From: Planctomycetota bacterium
GTDB taxonomy: Bacteria; Planctomycetota; JAJSAM01
NCBI GenBank assembly: GCA_025459285.1
Contig: JALOQY010000005.1
Span: 1-32,743, forward strand
Length of the DNA: 32,743 bases
Direction of reading: 5' to 3'
Shown: positions 22,208 to 28,988 of the stretch, in pieces
Layout of the letters: every line of letters begins with the position of its first letter
Numbering within the stretch: the stretch's first letter is position 1
Program-made: the position numbers and the translations under genes
The notes under the pieces: generated by a model
Seen by the model: only the letters and a program-made list of their open reading frames with translations
Told to the model about the DNA's origin: nothing
Database searches by the model: none

Positions 22208-23530
22208 ATGCAGGCCTACTTTGAGGAACTCGCCGACTTCCTGACGAAGAGCCTCCACAAGCGGGAGGTCTTCACCGCCGGCTTCTCCGGCGAGGATTCG
22301 GACTTCGTGCGCTTCAACCACGACAAGATCCGGCAGGCCGGCGCGGTTTCGCAGCGCTACCTGTCGCTGGACCTGATCCGGGGGGCGCGGCACGCCTCCG
22401 GAGCGGTGACCCTCACCGGAGGGAAGAACGAGGACCACCGGCGGGTGAAGGCGCTCCTCGCCGATCTCCGCGCCAAGCTCCCGAACCTCCCCGACGATCC
22501 GCACCTCCTCTACTCCACGGAAGTCCGGTCCACGTCGGAGACGGCACAGAACCGCCTGCCCGACGCGAAGGAGGCCGCGGTCGACGTCATGGCCGCCGGC
22601 AAGGGCCACGACCTCGTGGGGATCCTCGCGGCCGGCGGGATCCACGCCGGCTTCGCCAACTCCTTCGGCCAGCGCAACTGGTTCACGACGTACTCCTTCA
22701 ACTTCGACTGGAGCCTGTATCACGCCACGGACAAGGCAGTGAAGTGCGCATACGCCGGGTTCGACTGGTCGCCGGACGCCCTCCGGGAGAAGATGGCCGC
22801 CGCCGCCGAGCAGCTCGTCGTCCTCCGCCGGGTCCCGAAGACGATCCCCCCGGGCGATTACCGCGTCTACATGGCCCCGGTGGCCCTCGCCGACTTCGTT
22901 GGAATGCTCTCCTGGGGCGGCTTCGGGCTCAAGTCGCACCGCACGAAGCAGACCGTGCTCCTCCGGATGGCCGAGGCCGGCGCCACGCTCCACCCGTCGG
23001 TCACGATCCGCGAGAACACGAAGGAAGGGGTGTCGCCCAACTTCCAGGAGAAGGGCTTCCTGAAGCCGGACGCCGTAACGCTGATCGAGGGAGGACGCCT
23101 CGCCGACACCCTCGTCTCGCCGAGAAGCTCGAAGGAGTTCGACGTTCCCACCAACGGCGCCAACGGGATGGAGGCGCCGTCGAGCCTCGACATCGCCCCC
23201 GGCGACCTGAGAAGGGAGGAGATCCTCGCGCGGCTCGACACCGGCGTGTGGATCAACAACGTCTGGTACCTGAACTACTCCGACCGGCCCGGCTGCCGGA
23301 TCACCGGAATGACCCGGTTCGCCTGTTTCTGGGTGGAGAAGGGGCAGGTCGTCGCCCCCATCAACGTCATGCGCTTCGACGAGACGATCTACCGGGCGCT
23401 CGGCGAGAACCTCCTCGGGCTCACCCGGGAACGGGACATGCTCCTCGACTCCGGGACCTACGGCGGCCGCTCAACCGAGTCGGCGCGCGTCCCCGGCGCC
23501 CTGATCGACAAGTTCCACTTCAACCTCTGA
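22208..23530 (+). CDS. pmbA: TldE/PmbA partner subunit
   Basis: 440 residues, the inactive partner of TldD. It lacks the HExxxH motif, as expected. Typical features: FNHDKIRQAGAVSQRYLSL (near 36-54), PGDYRVYMAPVALADFVGML, IEGGRLADTLVSPRSSKEF and LDTGVWINNVWYLNYSDRPG. It should form the chamber with TldD. GGAGGAG (22194-22200) sits inside the last codons of tldD and 7 nt before the ATG, a strong ribosome-binding site. No frameshift is seen. Confidence 0.93.
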   Translation: MQAYFEELADFLTKSLHKREVFTAGFSGEDSDFVRFNHDKIRQAGAVSQRYLSLDLIRGARHASGAVTLTGGKNEDHRRVKALLADLRAKLPNLPDDPHLLYSTEVRSTSETAQNRLPDAKEAAVDVMAAGKGHDLVGILAAGGIHAGFANSFGQRNWFTTYSFNFDWSLYHATDKAVKCAYAGFDWSPDALREKMAAAAEQLVVLRRVPKTIPPGDYRVYMAPVALADFVGMLSWGGFGLKSHRTKQTVLLRMAEAGATLHPSVTIRENTKEGVSPNFQEKGFLKPDAVTLIEGGRLADTLVSPRSSKEFDVPTNGANGMEAPSSLDIAPGDLRREEILARLDTGVWINNVWYLNYSDRPGCRITGMTRFACFWVEKGQVVAPINVMRFDETIYRALGENLLGLTRERDMLLDSGTYGGRSTESARVPGALIDKFHFNL

Positions 23531-23570
23531 ACGCGACCGGGCGCACCGCGAACACCTCAAGTCGGCGGCG

Positions 23571-23601
23571 CCGGAAGACCGATGATAGACGGGTCTTCCG
23601 G
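23571..23601 (+). terminator. Hairpin after tldE with 10-bp arms
   Basis: CCGGAAGACC and GGTCTTCCGG pair perfectly around an 11-nt loop, 40 bp after the tldE stop and 23 bp before the prepilin start. There is no T-run, so it is either a weak terminator or an operator for the next gene. Confidence 0.45.
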
Positions 23602-23624
23602 TTGCCGTCAGATCGAGGTGCTTC

Positions 23625-24317
23625 ATGCGATCCGTCCGGGGTTTCACGCTACTCGAGCTGATGATCGTCATCGCGGTCATCGCCATCATCGCCGCCATCG
23701 CCATCCCCAATCTCCTCGCCGCCCGCCTCAACGCCAACGAGGACTCGGCGATCGCGACTCTCCGGAACCTCATTTCGGCGCAGTCCCAGTTCCAGTGCAT
23801 GGCCAAGGCCGACGTGAATCTGGACGGCACCGGCGAGTTCGGCGGGTTCCTCGAGCTGACCGGCGCGGGCGACGTCCGGGAGGATCCTCTCATCGGTCCC
23901 ATCCGCACGCCGGTGATGTCGGGGGGGTTCCGGCGGGTCACCACCGGCGGCTACACCGTCCGTTCGGGCTACTACTTCATGATCCTCCTGCCCGGCCCCA
24001 CCGGGGCGGGAGTCTGCCTCGACAGTGCCGCGGTGACCCCGGACGCGGTGGACCCTCGGCTCTCCGCGAGCTTCTGGTGCTGCTACGCCTGGCCCGAGAC
24101 CTACGGTTCCTCGGGCCGGCGCACGTTCCTCATCAACCAGAGCGGGGACATCGTCTTCACGGAACACGCGAACTACACGGGCGGGGAGGACCCCGCGCCG
24201 ATGCCCCCCGGAGCCGGCTTCCTCCCCCCCGGCGGAGGCGAGACCGATCTCATCGACGGCCTCCTCGCCGTGGGCGAGACCGGCTGCGACGGGAACCTCT
24301 GGAGGGAAGTCGATTAG
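23625..24317 (+). CDS. Type IV prepilin / pseudopilin-like protein
   Basis: 230 residues. The leader MRSVRG is followed by FTLLELMIVIAVIAIIAAIA, a class III signal: cleavage after Gly6, then a mature N-terminal Phe that would be methylated, and Glu at mature position 5. This helix anchors the subunit in the inner membrane before pilus or type II secretion assembly. The C-terminal domain is soluble, with four Cys (including CC pair in SFWCCYAWPE) that could form disulfides, and a poorly structured Gly/Pro tail. GAGGTG lies 4 nt before the ATG. No assembly genes are near, so it is probably an orphan pilin used by machinery elsewhere. Confidence 0.88.
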   Translation: MRSVRGFTLLELMIVIAVIAIIAAIAIPNLLAARLNANEDSAIATLRNLISAQSQFQCMAKADVNLDGTGEFGGFLELTGAGDVREDPLIGPIRTPVMSGGFRRVTTGGYTVRSGYYFMILLPGPTGAGVCLDSAAVTPDAVDPRLSASFWCCYAWPETYGSSGRRTFLINQSGDIVFTEHANYTGGEDPAPMPPGAGFLPPGGGETDLIDGLLAVGETGCDGNLWREVD

Positions 24318-24383
24318 GGCCGGTGCGTCCGTGAGGACGAGGCCGGGAAGCACGCCGGGTCCGAGGGATGGCCCGGGCGGCCT

Positions 24384-24899
24384 CTACTTCGGCGCGCCGG
24401 GGCCGTCGGGGACGAGGCGGATCGAGACCGAGTTGATGCAGTACCGCCGTCCCGTGGGGGGCGGGCCGTCGTCGAAGACGTGGCCCAGATGGCCGCCGCA
24501 GCTCCGGCAGGTGACCTCCGTGCGGCGCATCCCGTACGAGAAGTCCTCCGACTCCTCCACCGCGAAGGCCTCGAGCGCTTCGAAGAAACTGGGCCAGCCG
24601 CAGCCGGAATCGAACTTGGCATCGGATCGGAACAGCGGCGTCCCGCAACCCGCGCAGAGGTAGGTGCCGGGCGTCTTCGTCGCCCAGTACTTCCCGGTGA
24701 ATGCCCGTTCGGTGCCCTTCTCCCGCAGGATCCCGTACTCCTCGGCGGTGAGGGTCTTCCGCCACTCTTCGTCGCTCTTCACGGTCTTCTCCGTTTTCCC
24801 CGCGAGGTCCGTACCCCGACCCGGCGCATCCGGTCTCGCGCACGCGGCGAGGAGGATCGGGACGATGATCAGGAGCGTCGCGCTCGCACGCTGTCGCAT
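24384..24899 (-). CDS. msrB: Lipoprotein methionine-R-sulfoxide reductase
   Basis: 171 residues. It reduces the R epimer of methionine sulfoxide in proteins. The zinc ligands are Cys82, Cys85, Cys131 and Cys134, and the catalytic Cys154 is in [20 protein letters not shown] is the substrate-binding region. The N-terminus has a lipoprotein signal ending LLAAC, so Cys20 would be acylated and the enzyme would sit in the periplasm. This differs from the usual cytosolic form. I start at the ATG at 24897-24899 (MRQRAS) because GGAGG lies 5 nt upstream; the frame is open 28 codons further but has no coding signal there. Confidence 0.93.
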   Translation of the reverse strand: MRQRASATLLIIVPILLAACARPDAPGRGTDLAGKTEKTVKSDEEWRKTLTAEEYGILREKGTERAFTGKYWATKTPGTYLCAGCGTPLFRSDAKFDSGCGWPSFFEALEAFAVEESEDFSYGMRRTEVTCRSCGGHLGHVFDDGPPPTGRRYCINSVSIRLVPDGPGAPK

Positions 24900-24917
24900 G
24901 GCGCCTCCGGTTTGAGG

Positions 24918-24927
24918 GGTCCGGACC
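24918..24927. promoter_or_regulatory. Palindrome GGTCCGGACC upstream of msrB
   Basis: Perfect 10-bp palindrome, and CCGGACC recurs at 24941-24947 and 24947-24953. It lies between the divergent msrB and CAP-protein genes and could be an operator. GC-rich DNA makes such palindromes less rare. Confidence 0.25.
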
Positions 24928-24989
24928 GGAACACCCGCCTCCGGACCCGGACCATGAGTAAACCACGGGCGCCACGCCGGCAAGAACGA

Positions 24990-25003
24990 GGCTGCTGGCA
25001 GCC
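24990..25003. repeat. Half-copy of the REP-like motif (GGCTGCTGGCAGCC)
   Basis: Shares GGCTGCTGGCAGCC with the right arm of the 20.6-kb element. The 6-bp arms pair around 2 nt. It sits 72 bp upstream of the CAP-protein gene. Confidence 0.4.
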
Positions 25004-25075
25004 TGTGGTAATCTCCTCAAGTCCACTTCCGGCGGTTCCGATCCGGATCTGGACCGATTCCGGAGTGGCTCGACC

Positions 25076-26656
25076 ATGAACATCCAGCGCCCGCGCTTCG
25101 CCGTCGTTCTGGTGACACTGCTGGCGATCGTATCGCCCTCTGCCGGTGGCGACACGGGGATGGAGCCGATCGGACCGCAGGAGCCGGACGCCCAGGAGCA
25201 GCTCGGCATCTACGAGCTGAACCTGGCCCGGCATGACCCGCCGGCCTACGGGCAGAAGATCGGCGTCGATCTGGACTCGGTGGAGCCCCGCGCTCCCCTC
25301 GCGGTGAGTCGCGAACTGACCGGATCCGCCCGGTATCACGCCCTCGAGATGCTGGCCTACCGCTACTTCAACCACGTGAGTCCCGTCACCGGGAAAGCCG
25401 CGAACCAGATGGCGGTGGACCACGGATACGACCTCTTCGGGAGTGGCCTCAACTACCCGTGGGAGGACGCGAACTACATCGAGTCCATCGCCTACGGCAT
25501 GAACGCTCTGCCCGACTTCCCGGCGGCGCTCGAGGGGCTCATCCGCGACCTCGGGGTCCCGAGCCTCGGCCATCGTCTCCACCTGCTCGCCATCAACCCC
25601 GGTTTCGTGAACCACCGGGAGGTCGGCCTCGGACGCGCCGCCGAGCTCTTCACCCGCTACTATGCCGTCCACACCGGCTACGTGCGTGCGTCGGACCTCT
25701 TCCTCACCGGTGTCGTCTACGAAGACCGCAATGGCAACGGCCGCTACGACCTGTCGGAGGGGATCGGCGGGGCGACCGTCTCCGCCGCGACCTACTCCAC
25801 GGAGACCATGACCCAGGGCGGGTGGTCCCTGCGCGTGCCGGCGGGGCGCTACCGCGTGACCTGCTCCGGAGGGGCCTTCGCGGGCGAAGCGTTCGCCGAC
25901 GCCGACGTGGTGGACGGGAACGTGGAGGTCGACTTCCGCAGCGGTCACACTCGCGGCATGGTGGATTTCGCACCCGCTCCCGACTTCCCGGTCTCCATCG
26001 AGGCGGCACCGCCCACGGGAACTGCGCCTCTCCAGGTCCTGTTCACCGCCCTGAGCTCCGCCGAGGATGCCGGCTACACCTGGACCTTCCCGGGGGGTGA
26101 GACCGTCGAGGGGCCGGCGGCCACGCGGGTGTTCGCGGCCGCGGGTCTCTTCCCGGTGACCGTGCGCGCGGAGTCCCCGACCCTCGGGCGGGAGCACGCT
26201 CTGGCGCTCGTCGCGGTGGGCGGAGAGGCCGGGGCCGGGGAGGGGACCACGCCCCCGGCGGACCGTTCCCTCCGGGTCCGGAAGCAGGTGGCGAAGGCCA
26301 ACCTGGCCCTGGCCGGCGCGGACCGACTGCGACTCCAGGCGACGATCACGATGCCGGAGGGCTTCATGCCCGGCGCGCACCCCGTGGCGGTCTCGGTGGC
26401 CGGGGTGACGATGACCTTCGTGCTCGACGCCAGGAACCGCGCGGTGGACGATCTGGGGAACCGGATCTCGCTCCGCTACCGTCGTCCGAAGGACGGCGGA
26501 CCGCTGGGGCCGAACATCCCGGCCCGTCTCGACGTGACTCTCCGCGGCGACTTCCGGGACGCCTTCCTGGCCGCCGGCCTCGGCGCCCTTCCCGTGAAGA
26601 CGACCCCGGTCACCACTCCCGCCGGCTTCCTCCTCCGCGAACTGGTCTATCGCTGA
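25076..26656 (+). CDS. Exported CAP-domain protein with SdrD-B-like and PKD domains
   Basis: 526 residues. Signal peptide about 1-24 (a hydrophobic VVLVTLLAIVSPSAGG). The CAP (SCP/PR-1) domain spans about 38-205, with YFNHVSPVTG, HRLHLLAINPGF and VGLGRA as family motifs. An SdrD B-like domain follows (about 216-300; GVVYEDRNGNGRYDLSE, where Asp/Asn loops bind calcium in relatives). A PKD domain lies at about 310-385 (AGYTWTFPGG, VFAAAGLFPVTV). A C-terminal beta-domain is unassigned. Secreted CAP proteins may bind lipids or have toxin or defence roles; the bacterial ones are little known. ATG at 25076; a weak GGAG is 10 nt upstream. Confidence 0.88.
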   Translation: MNIQRPRFAVVLVTLLAIVSPSAGGDTGMEPIGPQEPDAQEQLGIYELNLARHDPPAYGQKIGVDLDSVEPRAPLAVSRELTGSARYHALEMLAYRYFNHVSPVTGKAANQMAVDHGYDLFGSGLNYPWEDANYIESIAYGMNALPDFPAALEGLIRDLGVPSLGHRLHLLAINPGFVNHREVGLGRAAELFTRYYAVHTGYVRASDLFLTGVVYEDRNGNGRYDLSEGIGGATVSAATYSTETMTQGGWSLRVPAGRYRVTCSGGAFAGEAFADADVVDGNVEVDFRSGHTRGMVDFAPAPDFPVSIEAAPPTGTAPLQVLFTALSSAEDAGYTWTFPGGETVEGPAATRVFAAAGLFPVTVRAESPTLGREHALALVAVGGEAGAGEGTTPPADRSLRVRKQVAKANLALAGADRLRLQATITMPEGFMPGAHPVAVSVAGVTMTFVLDARNRAVDDLGNRISLRYRRPKDGGPLGPNIPARLDVTLRGDFRDAFLAAGLGALPVKTTPVTTPAGFLLRELVYR

Positions 26657-26682
26657 CCGGGGACGCCCGGCGGACCACCCCG

Positions 26683-26747
26683 CTGGCAGCCCGTCGGGAC
26701 CAAGGGTCACACCGCAGAGATCGTCGTTGGCCCCAACGGGCTGCTAG
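26683..26747. repeat. REP-like element with imperfect 19-bp arms
   Basis: The arm at 26683-26701 and the reverse complement of 26729-26747 agree at 16 of 19 bases, around a 27-nt loop. It sits between convergent genes and overlaps the TAG stop of the minus-strand gene. It may act as a bidirectional terminator. Confidence 0.55.
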
Positions 26748-28921
26748 AGCGTCACGCGGAAGGACTGGCCGGGGGAAGCGCTGACCGTCACGCGGCTCTC
26801 GGCGGTTCGCGGGGGGTCGCCCGGCTTCGTCACCGTGATCGTCCACTCACCCGGAGGCGCGGCGACCCGGGCCACGCCCTCCCGGTCCGTCTGACCGAAC
26901 CGGTTTCCGAGGACACCGGACTCCGACGGACGGAGGAACACGAGCGCCCCCTCCACGGGGTTCCCCGCGGAGTCCTTCACCTCCACCCGGATCTCGATCG
27001 TCTCCTCGATCGTCACGTTCACGCCGCCGACCGTCTCTCCGGGACCGATGGAGAACTCCCCGGAGCGCCCCTCGCCCGTCCCCTTCCGGGCCACGACGCG
27101 GTAACGTCCCGGGGCCATGCCCTCGATCCGGAACTTCCCGTCCTTGTCCGCGGCGTTGGCGCGGAAGGAGGCGAAGCCCCGCGGGATCGCCCGGACCTCG
27201 CCGACGGGCTCGAGCATCACGTTGGCGCCGTTCGCCGGCTCCCCCGCCGAGGTGAGGACCACGCCCTCCACCTTCGCCGGGGAGACCCGGAGGACGACCT
27301 CCGCCGACTCGCCCTCCGCGACGGCGACCTCCTTCTCGGTGCCCGCGCAGGCCACGGTGTACCGGCCGGGCTTCACCTCGCGGAACTCGAAGCGACCCTC
27401 GTCGTCGGGCATCTCCATGATCGGCATGGCGATGCGGGCCCCCCCGGCCTCCTCCGGAGGGTCGACCGGCCGCAGCTCCACCATGTCGCGGTGCGGGCGG
27501 CCGGACTCGTCGAGCACCCGGCCGCGGACCGAGCTGCTCCGCGGATCCGTCAGGTCGAAGCGCGTCACCTGGCCTTCCCGGACCGTCACCGCCCCGGGGG
27601 GCGGCTCGTCCTCCTCCGGCGGGGTCTCGGCCCCGCCCGTCACCACCATGGTCATCGCGAAGGCAACGGTGCCCCGACCGGCACGGGGCCGGCTCACCCG
27701 GTAGAAGCCGGGATCGAGGTGCTCGGCCGTGTAGACCCCGTCATCGTTCGCCTCGACGCGGTCGCCGAAGTCGCCGTGGATCGTGAGACCGCGCTGGATC
27801 CGGCCGATCAACACTTCCGCCCGCGGCACCGGCTGGCCGTCGGCGCCACACACCCTCCCGGTGATCGTCCCGCCCTCCCCGAGCGCGATGAGGACCCCGG
27901 CGGCCTCCCCGTCCTCCCGGACCTCGATCCCCTCGGCGAGGCCGGTCGCGAGATTCTCGGCCGTGGCGGAGAGAGCGTAGGCACCGGGCTCGAGACCATC
28001 GATGATGAACGTGCCCTGCGCGCTCGTCGTCGCCGATCGGGCGCTCCCTATCCGGACCCCCGTCCCGCGCCGGCCGGAGATGAACACGTTGCCGAGACCG
28101 GTGGCCCCCGCCGCCGAGGCGGCGACGGTCGCGCCCGCGACCGGCTCGCCGGTCCGGGCCCGCGTCACCACCCCGGAGATCCGGCCGCCGGGGTCGAGCT
28201 GGATCACGACGCCGTCGGTGATGGCGCCCCTGACGACCTCGAAGGCTTCCGAGGCCCGCTCGACGTGGCCCGCGGACGAGGCGCGGCATAGACAGGTGCC
28301 CGCCGGGACGCCGTCGATCGAGAAAGAGGTCGTCCCGGCGGGGAACTGCTGCCGGGCGACTTCCCGCCCCCCGACCACGAACGGCCCACCGGTCCGCCCC
28401 GGCGCATCTTGCATGACGACCACCGTGTAGGGCCCGGCGAGGGGCGCGCCGCCCTTGCCGAGGACCGTCCCGGTGATCCCTCCGCCCTCGACGAGGATCA
28501 GCTTCAGGTCGGCATGCCGGTCCGGGACGAGGTCCACGGTGCCGGTCGCCGGGATGGCCGTCCGGCCAGCCGCGGCGCGAACCGGGACCTTCGTCCCTCC
28601 GGAGAGGCCCTCGAGCCGCGCCGTGCCATCCTCGCCGGTCTCGGCGGCGCGACCCGAAACCGTCACGCGGGCTCCCACCACCGGCGCGTTCGCCTCGTCC
28701 ACCACGAGCACGGTGAGGTCCGCGAAGCCCGGACCGGCCGGCACCTCCGGCACGTCCGGGATCGGAGGCAGCTCCCCGGCGGCGGCGGGTGCCTCCTCGC
28801 GGGGCGCCTCCGGGGCCGCTCCCGGTTCTCCAGAAGGGGCCTCCCGGCCGCTCCGGAGAGCGACGTAGACGAGGATCGCCAGCGCGGCGAGCAGGAAAAC
28901 GGGCAGAACGCGGTTTCCCAT
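26744..28921 (-). CDS. Membrane-anchored carboxypeptidase-regulatory-like repeat protein
   Basis: 725 residues. A single N-terminal hydrophobic helix (VLPVFLLAALAILVYVAL, near 5-22) is an uncleaved anchor or signal. A Pro/Ala/Glu linker follows. The rest is a string of at least six carboxypeptidase-regulatory-like (transthyretin-like) beta-sandwich units, each of the kind GTVLGKGGAPLAGPYTV or GRVLDESGRPHRDMVEL, with phrases like GKFRIEGMAPGRYRVVA. Such repeats usually serve as adhesive or scaffold domains. No enzyme motif is visible. I start at the ATG at 28919-28921, with GGGAGG 7 nt upstream; the frame is open further upstream but overlaps the divergent gene. The gene diverges from the FHA-peptidase gene across a 67-bp gap. 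Confidence 0.88.
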   Translation of the reverse strand: MGNRVLPVFLLAALAILVYVALRSGREAPSGEPGAAPEAPREEAPAAAGELPPIPDVPEVPAGPGFADLTVLVVDEANAPVVGARVTVSGRAAETGEDGTARLEGLSGGTKVPVRAAAGRTAIPATGTVDLVPDRHADLKLILVEGGGITGTVLGKGGAPLAGPYTVVVMQDAPGRTGGPFVVGGREVARQQFPAGTTSFSIDGVPAGTCLCRASSAGHVERASEAFEVVRGAITDGVVIQLDPGGRISGVVTRARTGEPVAGATVAASAAGATGLGNVFISGRRGTGVRIGSARSATTSAQGTFIIDGLEPGAYALSATAENLATGLAEGIEVREDGEAAGVLIALGEGGTITGRVCGADGQPVPRAEVLIGRIQRGLTIHGDFGDRVEANDDGVYTAEHLDPGFYRVSRPRAGRGTVAFAMTMVVTGGAETPPEEDEPPPGAVTVREGQVTRFDLTDPRSSSVRGRVLDESGRPHRDMVELRPVDPPEEAGGARIAMPIMEMPDDEGRFEFREVKPGRYTVACAGTEKEVAVAEGESAEVVLRVSPAKVEGVVLTSAGEPANGANVMLEPVGEVRAIPRGFASFRANAADKDGKFRIEGMAPGRYRVVARKGTGEGRSGEFSIGPGETVGGVNVTIEETIEIRVEVKDSAGNPVEGALVFLRPSESGVLGNRFGQTDREGVARVAAPPGEWTITVTKPGDPPRTAESRVTVSASPGQSFRVTL

Positions 28922-28933
28922 GGGGCGGCCTCC

Positions 28934-28943
28934 CACTATAGTG
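28934..28943. promoter_or_regulatory. Palindromic CACTATAGTG, possible shared divergent -10
   Basis: The 10-bp palindrome gives TATAGT on both strands (28937-28942 plus, 28935-28940 minus). It sits between the divergent repeat-protein and FHA-peptidase genes. No strong -35 is seen for either direction. The plus-strand transcript would have a leader of about 45 nt with a GGAG site. Confidence 0.5.
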
Positions 28944-28988
28944 TGATTGTACGTGAAGGGGCGGCTCTCCGCCCCGCGGAGATTGCCG

